NCBI RefSeq assembly: GCF_008180865.1
Contig: NZ_VTEX01000001.1
Coordinates: forward strand, 375,116-439,115
Origin: Rossellomorea aquimaris
GTDB taxonomy: Bacteria; Bacillota; Bacilli; Bacillales; Bacillaceae_B
Direction of reading: 5' to 3'
Length of the DNA stretch: 64,000 nucleotides
Shown here: positions 34,888 to 44,602 of the stretch, one piece after another
Layout: each line of letters begins with the position of its first letter
Position numbering within the stretch: position 1 is the stretch's first letter
Made by a program: the position numbers and the translations under genes
Notes under the pieces: generated by a model
The model's input: the letters and a program-made list of their open reading frames with translations, nothing else
Told to the model about the DNA's origin: nothing
The model's database searches: none

Positions 34888-35819
34888 TCGAGATTCAGAA
34901 CTTATCTAAACGCTATGGGTCGTTCCCGGCCCTTGATAATCTGAGCTTATCCATTGAAAAGGGAACCGTATTTGGCTTTGTTGGTCAAAATGGAGCAGGG
35001 AAATCTACGACATTTTCCATTTTGGCTACTCTCTTAGCTCCTACTGAAGGAACGGCTACAGTGAACGGATTCAATATCAGTAAAGATCCCAAATTGGTCA
35101 GAAGGCAAATCGGCTATATGCCTGACTTCTTTGGAGTGTATGATCAATTAAAAGCTGACGAGTATCTGGACTTTTATGGTGCAAGCTATAAAATTCCTGC
35201 AGAGCAAAGAAAGAAACTCATTCCCCAATTGTTGGAACTGGTGAATCTATCTCATAAAAAAGATTCCTATGTTGACCTTTTATCCAGGGGGATGAAACAG
35301 CGTCTTTGTTTAGCAAGGTGCCTCATCCACGATCCGGAAGTGCTGATACTCGATGAACCGGCATCAGGGCTTGATCCGAGGGCCAGGATCGAAATGAGGG
35401 AAATTCTTAAAGAATTAAAGAAAATGGGGAAAACGATTTTAATTTCCTCCCATATCCTTCCGGAGCTTGCGGAAATGTGTGATGAGATTGGCGTGATTGA
35501 TAATGGGAAACTCGTAGCTCATGGTTCTGTTCAGGATATTCAATTTCAACTGCAGGCCGATAAACTGATTGTCGTGAAGGTAAGGGGAATGGTGGAGAGT
35601 GCGGTTGCATTCTTTGAAGACGACCCCTTTGTTTCAAAGGTTGAGGTGGATGAGGAGAATAGAACGTTTCAATTCCTTTATAAAGGAGAAGAAACGGAGC
35701 AAATAGAGCTTTTGAAAAAAGCTGTTTTAAACGACATCCAGATCGTGAGTTTCAAAGAGACTGAAACGAATTTAGAAGATGTCTTTATGGAGATCACGAA
35801 AGGAGTGACACTTACATGA
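34884..35819 (+). CDS. ABC-2 type transporter ATP-binding protein
   Basis: 311 residues. Walker A GQNGAGKST (34-42), a signature of the form LSRGM (~133-137, usual in this subfamily instead of LSGGQ), Walker B VLILDEPASGLD (~152-163) and an H-loop in LISSHILPE. The ~90-residue tail is typical of CcmA/NatA-like ATPases. It is translationally coupled on both sides (4-base overlaps). It energises the permease encoded next. Confidence 0.93.
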   Translation: MIEIQNLSKRYGSFPALDNLSLSIEKGTVFGFVGQNGAGKSTTFSILATLLAPTEGTATVNGFNISKDPKLVRRQIGYMPDFFGVYDQLKADEYLDFYGASYKIPAEQRKKLIPQLLELVNLSHKKDSYVDLLSRGMKQRLCLARCLIHDPEVLILDEPASGLDPRARIEMREILKELKKMGKTILISSHILPELAEMCDEIGVIDNGKLVAHGSVQDIQFQLQADKLIVVKVRGMVESAVAFFEDDPFVSKVEVDEENRTFQFLYKGEETEQIELLKKAVLNDIQIVSFKETETNLEDVFMEITKGVTLT

Positions 35820-36661
35820 AGCAGTTACTCATCAACCCTATGTTAAATAAAGAATTTAAACTTCGCTTTCGTTCGTTTAAAGCATTTATCGGGATGCTAT
35901 GCTACTTGATTGCCGTAGGAATTGTCGTGATCGGTTTCATCTATATGCAAACGCGATTTTCAAATACTGGTTATTTTCGTCCCGAAGAAAGCCGTGTGAT
36001 GTTTATGATTCTCTCATTCTTACAGCTTGCTCTCGTATTATTTATTACACCCGGGTTAACAGGCGGTGTCATCAGTGGAGAAAGAGAGAAACAAACTTTA
36101 AGCATGTTGTTGACGACGGAGCAAAGCTCAATGAGTATAATCCTGAGTAAACTGGTATCGTCCGTTTCTTATTTGTTATTACTCGTTGTATCAAGTTTGC
36201 CTCTATACAGCTTTGTTTTCTTGTTCGGGGGAGTTTCCCCAACGGATTTACTTTTTGTGTTCGGATACAGTTTGTTTCTGGTTTTTGCATTTGGTTCCGT
36301 CGGAGTTTTATATTCAACGATTATTCGAAAGACAATCGTGTCCATGGTCACAACCTATGCAACGGTTCTGTTTCTTGCAGGGGGAACGTTATTCCTCTTC
36401 ATGCTTTCAATGGCAATCGGGAACGGTCCTTACCAGAATCAGACCAATCCTGCACCGTATCTAATCGCCATGTTTAATCCGGGGATCGTCATGATGGGGC
36501 ATTTTGAACCAATGGCGATTGAAGAAATATACACCCGCAGCGGGATTACGTTTCCTTTATGGATTTCATTCCTGATCATTTACACTGTTCTTGCAGTGAT
36601 TTCCCTGTCCCTCAGTATCATGAAGCTACGACCAAGCATGAAGGTGAAGAGCGCTAAATAA
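35816..36661 (+). CDS. ABC-2 type transporter permease
   Basis: 281 residues with six membrane segments, starting MLNKEFKLRFRS as usual for ABC-2 permeases (DUF3526/ABC2_membrane type), with ITPGLTGGVISGEREKQTL as the coupling-helix region. The start overlaps the ATPase stop. It probably works as a dimer, or with the neighbouring membrane proteins, since only one permease is encoded. The substrate is unknown. Confidence 0.88.
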   Translation: MKQLLINPMLNKEFKLRFRSFKAFIGMLCYLIAVGIVVIGFIYMQTRFSNTGYFRPEESRVMFMILSFLQLALVLFITPGLTGGVISGEREKQTLSMLLTTEQSSMSIILSKLVSSVSYLLLLVVSSLPLYSFVFLFGGVSPTDLLFVFGYSLFLVFAFGSVGVLYSTIIRKTIVSMVTTYATVLFLAGGTLFLFMLSMAIGNGPYQNQTNPAPYLIAMFNPGIVMMGHFEPMAIEEIYTRSGITFPLWISFLIIYTVLAVISLSLSIMKLRPSMKVKSAK

Positions 36662-36672
36662 AGGGTGAGAAG

Positions 36673-38166
36673 ATGGAACATACTCAACAATTTCTTCAAT
36701 TGCTTCAGGATATAAGGAAAAGGCTCTGGATCAATCAATTATGGTATTACATTCAGCTCCTGCTTGTTTGTGCAGGAGTCTTTGTTCTAGGCATCGTTTC
36801 GATAGCAGCGTTAGTTGTAATCCCGTATTGGGAAAGAATCCTATGGGGAGGTTGCGCCTCTACTTTCATTGGTGTTGCGATTTTGTTTTATAGAAGAAGG
36901 GCCTCCTTGAAGGATAGTGCCTTAGCTTATGATAGGTTCGTGGACGACAATCGTGTAACTGCCGCTTATAGTAGCCTTCACAGTGGCCATGCCCTATCCT
37001 CCTTGGTTGTGAATGATGCATTGAATAAGATGAAAAGCGCTCATCCGGAAGTATTGAAATATAGAAAGAAAAGAATTAAGCCTTCATTCCTGATATCAAG
37101 CGGAATTCTTATGCTTTTATCCTTCCTGATTGTCACACAATGGAATACCTCATTTCAGGAAGCGAATCGGATTGAGAAAGAAAAAGAGATCATTGCGGAG
37201 TCAAATAAAAGAATAGCAGAACAGGCGAAAAAGAAAGAGAATGCTTCTATTAAAGAAAAACTGTTGAAAAAAAATGAAGAGCTCGAGAATGTAAAGGAAG
37301 CGGCCAAACGATATGATGAAATACTCAAAAAAGTGAAAGAGCTCGAATTTCAGAAGAAATCAATAGAAAAACAGAATGAAAAGCTGCAGGAAGTGAAGAA
37401 AAAGATAGCAGATATAAATGTAGAGAATGTAAACAAAGCGCTTCAAGAAAAAAATAGCGATAAACTCCAGCGAGCTTTTAATCAGATGACAAAAGCACAA
37501 AGAGATCAGCTATTAATGGCTTTGAAATCACAGGATATTGACTCCTTGGAAGAATTATCAGAATTGATGAAAGAGTCGGATAGCGCAGAAGAACAATTAG
37601 ATCAACTTGCTAAACTTCAAGATGAACTTCAAAATGAAGCCGATCTCTTAAAGAATGCAATCGGAAAGAGTGATACAACAGGTTCAGATCCATTGGCGCA
37701 GAATTCCGGTAAAGCGCCATCTAACCAGGCAAACAGTAAGTCACTGGGGAATCAGGCTCCTTCATCATCTGCAAATGGAAATCATCCAGGCAACAGTGCT
37801 GCAAATTCATCTGGCCAGGGAGGGAATGGAAACGGTGCAGGAAATGGAAACGTTTCCTCCCCTCTAGCAGGAAACGGAGCCGGCAACGGGCAAGGATCCA
37901 GAGAGATGCTTTCTGTCCCGGAAGAAATCGAAGGGCAGAACCATATTGAACGGGATACAGGCAAATTAGGCGAGGGTGAACAGGGAGAGCGGTTTGAAAG
38001 CAATGGACCGGTACAAAAGGGAACCCTTCGTCCATATGAAGAAGTGTATCAGGATTACTATTCTTCTTACCGGAAGTCGTCAGATCGATCCACGATCCCT
38101 AAAGATTTAGAGAATATCGTGCAATCTTATTTCAGTGAAATTGATCCAGGGGAGTTGGCAGAGTGA
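36673..38166 (+). CDS. Membrane-anchored coiled-coil protein with low-complexity linker
   Basis: 497 residues. Two membrane helices near 22-72 and a third at ~137-157, a long charged coiled coil (~160-330), a Gly/Asn/Ser/Ala-rich linker (~335-415) and a conserved-looking C-terminus (PYEEVYQDYYSSYRKS, ...DLENIVQSYFSEIDPG). Similar tails occur in proteins encoded beside MoxR genes. It starts 11 bases after the permease, with GGGTGAGAAG upstream, and overlaps the MoxR start by 4. No known function. Confidence 0.7.
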   Translation: MEHTQQFLQLLQDIRKRLWINQLWYYIQLLLVCAGVFVLGIVSIAALVVIPYWERILWGGCASTFIGVAILFYRRRASLKDSALAYDRFVDDNRVTAAYSSLHSGHALSSLVVNDALNKMKSAHPEVLKYRKKRIKPSFLISSGILMLLSFLIVTQWNTSFQEANRIEKEKEIIAESNKRIAEQAKKKENASIKEKLLKKNEELENVKEAAKRYDEILKKVKELEFQKKSIEKQNEKLQEVKKKIADINVENVNKALQEKNSDKLQRAFNQMTKAQRDQLLMALKSQDIDSLEELSELMKESDSAEEQLDQLAKLQDELQNEADLLKNAIGKSDTTGSDPLAQNSGKAPSNQANSKSLGNQAPSSSANGNHPGNSAANSSGQGGNGNGAGNGNVSSPLAGNGAGNGQGSREMLSVPEEIEGQNHIERDTGKLGEGEQGERFESNGPVQKGTLRPYEEVYQDYYSSYRKSSDRSTIPKDLENIVQSYFSEIDPGELAE

Positions 38167-39164
38167 ACTTAGAGGATAAAGAACATCAATTTAAAAATGC
38201 ATCTTTGAAGATAAAAGAAGTGAAGCAAGAGATTCAGCGCTTTATCGTAGGGCAGGAGGAAATTGTAGAGGGGGTGATTTGGTCCATCCTTGCGGGAGGT
38301 CATACTCTCTTGGAAGGTTTACCCGGATTAGGGAAAACGATGTTGGTGCGTACCCTGGCGGATGTTATGGACCTTAGCTTTTCACGAATTCAATTTACCC
38401 CGGATCTAATGCCTACAGACATCACTGGAACAATGGTCATGAAACAAAGCCGGGACGATCAACATCCATTTGTTTTCCATCAAGGTCCTTTGTTTCATCA
38501 CTTAGTGTTAGCGGATGAAATCAACCGTTCGACCCCCAAGACGCAAAGTGCCCTTCTTGAGGCAATGGCAGAGAATACAGTCACGGTGGTAGGCGAAACG
38601 ATGACATTGGAGAAGCCCTTCTTTGTCTTGGCCACTCAGAATCCTATTGATCTTGAAGGAACGTATCCTTTACCTGAAGCCCAAGTGGATCGGTTCATGT
38701 GTAAAATCTTGGTTTCCTATCCTACTAAATCAGAGTTGAAACAAATTATCCAGCGTACAACAGGAACCGAAGACATCGTTCTTGAGAAAAGGCTGAATCA
38801 AGCTGAACTATTAAGCATACAGGACCTGGTGAAAGAAATCATAGTCACGGATGAAATGATTGACTTTGCCATTGACCTTATTGATGCAACACACCCTAAA
38901 AGTGAAAGAACAACGGAAAGAATCAAACAATATGTTGAATTTGGGAGTGGACCAAGGGGGCTTCAAAATGTCATTCTTATGTCCAAAGCCAGAGCGTTGA
39001 CACAAGGAAGGTACCATGTTTCCATTGGAGATCTGAAAAAGGTGGCTCCTCTCGTATTGCGGCACCGTATGATCCTGAATTTTGAAGGAGAAGCCATGAA
39101 TGTTGGAACGGATGAGCTCATCCTTGAAATGATCGATTTCGTTCAAAAAGGTGAAAGTCGGTGA
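38163..39164 (+). CDS. MoxR-family AAA+ ATPase (second cluster)
   Basis: 333 residues. Walker A GLPGLGKT (~54-61), Walker B VLADEINRST (~116-125), sensor-1 VLATQNPIDLEGTYPLPEAQ and the arginine region AQVDRFMCK. GTG 38163 overlaps the upstream stop. It is clearly related to, but distinct from, the ATPase at 1697. Expected role: ATP-driven remodelling of the DUF58/VWA partners encoded next. Confidence 0.93.
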   Translation: MNLEDKEHQFKNASLKIKEVKQEIQRFIVGQEEIVEGVIWSILAGGHTLLEGLPGLGKTMLVRTLADVMDLSFSRIQFTPDLMPTDITGTMVMKQSRDDQHPFVFHQGPLFHHLVLADEINRSTPKTQSALLEAMAENTVTVVGETMTLEKPFFVLATQNPIDLEGTYPLPEAQVDRFMCKILVSYPTKSELKQIIQRTTGTEDIVLEKRLNQAELLSIQDLVKEIIVTDEMIDFAIDLIDATHPKSERTTERIKQYVEFGSGPRGLQNVILMSKARALTQGRYHVSIGDLKKVAPLVLRHRMILNFEGEAMNVGTDELILEMIDFVQKGESR

Positions 39165-40042
39165 AAACGCTTTGGCACAGCCAGTTTCTAGCTCAATTGA
39201 AAAGGCACAGGATCACGGGTAAACAATTAAAGAGCGGTCATCATAAAGGTTCCCGTCTCGCAATCCATCATGGGAGTTCCCTGGAATTTTCTGATTATCA
39301 AATGTATGAACTTGGGGATGATGTAAGGCAAATCGACTGGAATGTGTATGCCAGAACGGAAAAGGTATATATCAAAAGGTATCTGGATGAAAGAGAAATA
39401 AAGGTTCATATTTACCTAGATTGCTCGAACTCCATGTTAATAGAAAATAGAAAGTGGAAGAGAGCGAAAGAATTAGCTGGAGCACTGTCATTTTTAGCTC
39501 TTTCAAATGATGATCGGATTTCATTGCATTGCATGGGAGTTCATCACCAAAAGTGCTTTATGAAAAAAGGGGCACGGGACGCAAAAGCGATTCTGCATGA
39601 CATTCAAGAGCTGTCCTTAGACCGTACAGGGGAAGATGGAATCTCCTTTTTTGAGCAAGTAGGAAAAGGGGTACGAAAAAAAAGCTCCGTATCCTTTATT
39701 CTTTCTGATGGACTCGAATCGCTCTCATTGATAGAGGAAGCACTCAGAAAACTTTCTATTAGAAGAGAAATGGTTTATTTTATCCAACTCCTCGATGAAG
39801 AAGAGCTAACGCCATCCTATCAAGGTGATGTCAAATTATTAGATAGTGAAAAACGCAAGGAAACGAATGTATCAATAAGTCCGAGGATGGTGGAGCTCTA
39901 TCAGGAGCGATTACTTAATCACAACAAAGAGATTGAAGCATTATGCAATAAATGGGGGTTTGGTTATACACAAACAAGTTGCCTGCCGCCATTAAACGAA
40001 ATATTCTTTAAGGATTTGAAAGAAAATGGATGGATCCGCTGA
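39161..40042 (+). CDS. DUF58 protein (second cluster)
   Basis: 293 residues without a membrane segment, unlike the DUF58 protein at 2635. The core GDDVRQIDWNVYARTEKVY lies at about 52-70, and a VWA-like strand HIYLDCSNSMLIE with a D-x-S-x-S arrangement (DCSNS) follows. GTG start overlapping the MoxR stop by 4 bases. Cytoplasmic partner of MoxR by family. Confidence 0.9.
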   Translation: MKTLWHSQFLAQLKRHRITGKQLKSGHHKGSRLAIHHGSSLEFSDYQMYELGDDVRQIDWNVYARTEKVYIKRYLDEREIKVHIYLDCSNSMLIENRKWKRAKELAGALSFLALSNDDRISLHCMGVHHQKCFMKKGARDAKAILHDIQELSLDRTGEDGISFFEQVGKGVRKKSSVSFILSDGLESLSLIEEALRKLSIRREMVYFIQLLDEEELTPSYQGDVKLLDSEKRKETNVSISPRMVELYQERLLNHNKEIEALCNKWGFGYTQTSCLPPLNEIFFKDLKENGWIR

Positions 40043-40051
40043 GGTGATATG

Positions 40052-41812
40052 ATGGGAATAGGGAATCCAATCTTTTTTTTATTTTCTTTTTTTATAGCCG
40101 CCGTTATTTTAATGTATTTCTTTCGAAAACAATACAGAGATCAAGTAGTTCCTTCTAATTTACTATGGGAAGAGGTAATGAAGGAATGGCAAGCTTCTCC
40201 ATGGTTTCATAGATTACAGAAAAATCTCTTACTCCTTTTACAAGTACTGATCCTTCTCTTCTTAATGATCGCCATGGTAAAGCCTTACACATTTAACGAA
40301 ATGGCCAAAAAAGATCATCTAGTCATTTTACTGGACACCTCTGCCTCAATGAACGCAGTGGTGAACAATCGATCTCACTTTGAAGAAGCAAAGGAAGACA
40401 TTCAATCATTGGTTGAAGGAACTGATGGAAAAGTAACCTTATTGGGAGTGGGGAAATCTGTAACCACCATTGTCTCGGAAGAAACAAACGACCGGGTTGT
40501 TCTCAATGGTTTAAAGAATCTACCATTATCTAATGACAACGAAGATATGGAAAAAGCGATTCACCTTGGAGAGGCATTGGCAATCGGGTCGGAATCAATC
40601 ATACATATCTTCTCAGACTCAATGGAAAAAGATGATTTTACAGAAGAACATACAAGTCCTATTCAGGTACATAATCTTTTGACTAATCCTGTAAATGTTT
40701 CTCTTACAAGTTTCGGAGTTGAACGGTTAGGATCTTCTTATCAAGGAGTCGCTGTGATCGAAAATCAAATTGAGGTATCACGAAAGGGTCACCTCACCAT
40801 TTACGATGAAAAGAATGAGATCTCTTCAGTGGAACTGACATTGGATCCAGGAGAGGAAACCGTTGTTCCATTATCTGACCTTTCCCATAGCCCAATCTAT
40901 AAGGCGGTAATCGATTTTAATGATGATTACATGGAAGATAACAGCCTTTCAAGTATTCAGGCTGCTTCAAAACCAGCCATTCATGTCATAGGGGAAATTA
41001 ACCCTTTCTTATTAAAAGGGTTTCAATCCATCGGAGTCGACGTGAAAACCATTGAAGAGGATCAAATGGAGCCTGGGGATGAAATCATATTGACCTCAAA
41101 GGAGAAGTGGCAGCAATTATCTGTCGGCAGCCCTGCCATGATCGTTCCGGCACGATTAAAAGAATCTACTCCGTTGACACATGGGATTAAAGCAACGAAT
41201 GAAGATCCCCTATTAAAACATGTTGACCTGGAAAAAGTGTATGTGGATAAAGTGAGTTCCATCCAAATAAAGAATCTCCAATCAGTTGCCACAGGTGATT
41301 CCATTCCTCTCATCCAGAAGGGAGAAGTGAATGGTCAGAAGCTTGTCCTGTTAAATTTGCACCTCAACGAATCAGATTTCCCATTACATCCCGGATTTCC
41401 GATCTTTCTTTATAATTCTTATCAATTTTTATCAGAGAATCACGGGTTTTTGGGATATTATCAACCGGGTGAAGAAAGGACATTACCTCTTTCGGGAGAT
41501 AAATGGGATATATACTCGACTGAAGGTGAGTTTGTAAAAGAATGGAATGGGGAGGGAGTGTTCAAGGCACCTGAATTCCCTGGTGTATATCAGGCTATAC
41601 GAGATGGTGACATGAAATATTTCAGTGTCGTACTTGATGATCGGGAAAAGCAATTATCAGAAGGGTCTTCCTTTTCCCTTGAACCCACTAAAGGAATGAA
41701 AAACGAGGAATCAAAGAGCATTCCCCAAGCCCTTACTGAGTGGTTTCTAATCTTGGCAATCCTTTTATTATTTATCGAATGGGAGGTGTACAGACGTGGG
41801 AATCGAATTTAA
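40052..41812 (+). CDS. BatA/VWA-domain membrane protein
   Basis: 586 residues. Two N-terminal membrane helices (about 5-24 and 52-77), a VWA domain with MIDAS LVILLDTSASM at ~90, a beta-rich middle part, and a C-terminal membrane helix (~562-580, WFLILAILLLFIEWEVYRR). GAGGTGAT gives ATG 40052 (or 40049). It overlaps the next gene by 17 bases. It matches the BatA-type partner of MoxR operons. Confidence 0.88.
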   Translation: MGIGNPIFFLFSFFIAAVILMYFFRKQYRDQVVPSNLLWEEVMKEWQASPWFHRLQKNLLLLLQVLILLFLMIAMVKPYTFNEMAKKDHLVILLDTSASMNAVVNNRSHFEEAKEDIQSLVEGTDGKVTLLGVGKSVTTIVSEETNDRVVLNGLKNLPLSNDNEDMEKAIHLGEALAIGSESIIHIFSDSMEKDDFTEEHTSPIQVHNLLTNPVNVSLTSFGVERLGSSYQGVAVIENQIEVSRKGHLTIYDEKNEISSVELTLDPGEETVVPLSDLSHSPIYKAVIDFNDDYMEDNSLSSIQAASKPAIHVIGEINPFLLKGFQSIGVDVKTIEEDQMEPGDEIILTSKEKWQQLSVGSPAMIVPARLKESTPLTHGIKATNEDPLLKHVDLEKVYVDKVSSIQIKNLQSVATGDSIPLIQKGEVNGQKLVLLNLHLNESDFPLHPGFPIFLYNSYQFLSENHGFLGYYQPGEERTLPLSGDKWDIYSTEGEFVKEWNGEGVFKAPEFPGVYQAIRDGDMKYFSVVLDDREKQLSEGSSFSLEPTKGMKNEESKSIPQALTEWFLILAILLLFIEWEVYRRGNRI

Positions 41813-44567
41813 AGAAATTCTTTGGTTATGGTTGATGATTCCCCTTGGATTTGTACTCTTCCTATTTGCCAAACGGGGATTGAAGAGGAAGGAAGAAAAG
41901 CTCGTCTTCATATTACGGGGATGCGGGATGGGTCTCTTGATCATTGCCCTTGCTAACCCGCTTATTTTGCTGCCGGATAAAGGGCGGTCGGTACTCATTC
42001 TAGCTGACCGTTCTGCATCTGTGTCGGAACAAGAGAATCACATCCTGAATCTGATCAATCAAGCATCCCGAACCAAGGTGGAACATGATGGATACGGAAT
42101 CGTAGCCTTTGGAGAAAGCTCGGAAATTGAACGGTCAATTTCACCGGAAAGAAATGACATCGATCAGTTTGCAGGAGAGATCAACGAGGGAGAAACGAAC
42201 CTCGAAGAAGGACTGGAATATGCATCGAATCTCCTTACCCGTGGAGGAAGAATTGTTGCCATCACAGATGGTAAGGAAACGATTGGGGCTGGGGGAAATG
42301 TCATACCACTACTAAAGGGTAAAGGGATCGAAGTGGATTGGATTCCACTTTCACCGGATACGCAAGAAGACGTGGCAGTAACAAATGTTACGTCGCCCTC
42401 CATTCAATATGAAGGAGAAGAAACAGTCATAACCGTTAACGCGTACAGCACAACTAAAAAAGAGATAGAGATGCGCATATCCTTAAATGATCGGTCAATC
42501 ATTAAGGAAATTGTACAAGTGCAAGAAGGAAACAATGAATTTCAGTTCAAGCATGTCGTAGGTGAATCGGGTTTATTGGTGTATAAGGCAGAGGCGTTTA
42601 CTGAAGGGGATGGAAGCAAAGAAAATAATACCCTATACAATCTTGCCCGTTCAGAAGGTCCAGCCAAAGTACTCCTGGTGGAAAGCCCTTCTGGAGAAAG
42701 TCCATTAACCCCATTACTGAAGTCAGCAGGGTTTAGCGTTGATTCATACAAACCTGAGCAGTTACCTGGAAAGCTGACTTCCTATCTGGAATATCAGACG
42801 ATTCTCTTTGATAATGTATCTGCTACAAGCATTCCTGAGAAAAAAATGCTCCTTATGGAGAAAAGCGTGAAAGAATTTGGACGAGGATTTATTATGTTTG
42901 GCGGAAGCGAAAGTTTTGCTCTTGGAGGATATTTTAAAACGCCTATCGAAAAATTACTGCCCGTCGATATGGATGTGAAAGGCAAAAAAGAGCTTCCGTC
43001 TCTTGGTCTAATCATTGTGCTCGACCGCTCAGGCAGTATGAATGGTCAGAAGATTGCCCTTGCAAAAGAAGCTGCTGCGAGAACCGTCTCTTTACTTAGA
43101 GATAAAGATACGCTGGGAGTCATTGCATTTGACGATCGACCATGGGAAATCGTGGAGACGAAACCACTTTCTGATCGCAAAAAAGTAGAAGAGCAAATAC
43201 GCTCCATTTCACCTGGTGGCGGAACAGAAATCTTGTCCTCCTTACAACAAGCATATAAGAGTTTAGAAGATTTGCCTTTAAAAAGAAAACATATCATTCT
43301 TTTAACGGATGGACAATCTGCGACGTCAGGCAGTTACCAGTCACTTGTTGAGGATGGTCACGATAAACAAATCACGTTATCCACCGTCTCAATCGGTGAA
43401 GGAGCAGATCGAGGTCTATTAAATGATTTGTCACAATGGGGAAAAGGTCGATTTTATGATGTTGTCGACGCCAGTGTGATACCGAGTATCTTAACAAGGG
43501 AGACAGTCATTACTACAAGGACCTATATTGAAGACAATCCATTTTATCCAGCGATTTCTTCGTCTAACTGGGAAACGTTATTTACAGAAGGCATTCCGCA
43601 AATGAATGCCTATATTGCCACTAGTCCAAAAGGCACTTCTCAAGTTGAGATGAAGAGTGAAAAGAATGATCCTATTTTGGCAACCTGGAGATATGGTCTG
43701 GGGAGGACATTTGCATTTACGACTGATACAACTGGAAAATGGACAGGGGATTTCGTCAGGTGGAAAGGATGGCCAACGTTCGTCAATCAGCTTGTTACAC
43801 GTTCGTTTCCTGATATTCGATCCAACCCGTACACCATCGATGTGGAAGACGATCGGGGACATACTCAGTTAAAGCTTTCATCATCTGCGGGAGATGTCTC
43901 GCAACTTGAGGTAACGGCACTTGATGAAAGTGGAAAAGAGATTCCTGCAACGACGAGAATCAAGTCTCCGGGAGACTATGAAGTCGAATTTGAGAGCAGG
44001 TTATCACCTGGACTATATCATATGAATATCTCCAAGGCAGGTGAAGAGAGTGGAAGCTCATACCAAACAGGCTTTTCGGTTCCATATTCGAAAGAATACA
44101 CCTACAAGGGGGGAACCCGAACACTGGAAGAGATAGTAGAAGCAACGGGAGGGAAGAGATATTCGTCCCCTAAAGAAGTCTTTCGAGAGTTCAACAACAA
44201 ATCATCCAGAGAGCAATCAATCCGTTCACTCCTTATTAGTATGGGCTTTCTACTATTCTTTAGTGAAATTGCAATAAGAAGGTTTGGATTAGGTCCTATA
44301 ATGGGAGTTTTTAATAAGCTTAAAAGGAAGATACCCGTTTCCGTTCCTAAAGAACAACCAACTTTTGAACAACTTGGCAGCAAAGTGAAACAGAACCGCG
44401 AGTGGAATGAGTGGGAGAAACCTACAAGCAGCAAGCAGACTATGCCTAAAGTTTCTGAGAAAAAGGGGCCGACAAACAAATCCAAGGTTAAACAGGATCC
44501 TCAAGAAGCTAAGGATGATGATCGCCTTCAGCGTCTACTGAATGCCAAAAGGAGAAAAGACAAATAA
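41796..44567 (+). CDS. Large membrane protein with two VWA/MIDAS sites and a GATase-like domain
   Basis: 923 residues. Two N-terminal membrane helices (~8-26 and 37-60), a first VWA-like segment with DRSASVS at ~69, a GATase-like part (FIMFGGSESFALGGYF, ~365-380), a complete second VWA domain with VLDRSGSMNGQ at ~408, a beta domain, a membrane helix near 810-830 and a Lys-rich cytoplasmic tail ending RRKDK. GTG 41796 is preceded by GGGAGGTG. Two VWA modules in one membrane protein may bind two partners. It is the last gene of the operon. Confidence 0.85.
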   Translation: MGIEFKEILWLWLMIPLGFVLFLFAKRGLKRKEEKLVFILRGCGMGLLIIALANPLILLPDKGRSVLILADRSASVSEQENHILNLINQASRTKVEHDGYGIVAFGESSEIERSISPERNDIDQFAGEINEGETNLEEGLEYASNLLTRGGRIVAITDGKETIGAGGNVIPLLKGKGIEVDWIPLSPDTQEDVAVTNVTSPSIQYEGEETVITVNAYSTTKKEIEMRISLNDRSIIKEIVQVQEGNNEFQFKHVVGESGLLVYKAEAFTEGDGSKENNTLYNLARSEGPAKVLLVESPSGESPLTPLLKSAGFSVDSYKPEQLPGKLTSYLEYQTILFDNVSATSIPEKKMLLMEKSVKEFGRGFIMFGGSESFALGGYFKTPIEKLLPVDMDVKGKKELPSLGLIIVLDRSGSMNGQKIALAKEAAARTVSLLRDKDTLGVIAFDDRPWEIVETKPLSDRKKVEEQIRSISPGGGTEILSSLQQAYKSLEDLPLKRKHIILLTDGQSATSGSYQSLVEDGHDKQITLSTVSIGEGADRGLLNDLSQWGKGRFYDVVDASVIPSILTRETVITTRTYIEDNPFYPAISSSNWETLFTEGIPQMNAYIATSPKGTSQVEMKSEKNDPILATWRYGLGRTFAFTTDTTGKWTGDFVRWKGWPTFVNQLVTRSFPDIRSNPYTIDVEDDRGHTQLKLSSSAGDVSQLEVTALDESGKEIPATTRIKSPGDYEVEFESRLSPGLYHMNISKAGEESGSSYQTGFSVPYSKEYTYKGGTRTLEEIVEATGGKRYSSPKEVFREFNNKSSREQSIRSLLISMGFLLFFSEIAIRRFGLGPIMGVFNKLKRKIPVSVPKEQPTFEQLGSKVKQNREWNEWEKPTSSKQTMPKVSEKKGPTNKSKVKQDPQEAKDDDRLQRLLNAKRRKDK

Positions 44568-44594
44568 AAAGAGAAGGCCGGTGCCTTCTCTTTT
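44567..44594 (+). terminator. Terminator of the eight-gene operon
   Basis: AAAAGAGAAGGC with GCCTTCTCTTTT around a 4-base loop, directly after the stop codon. The symmetrical A/T ends also serve the convergent mscS gene. Confidence 0.85.
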
Positions 44595-44602
44595 CACTTT
44601 CA

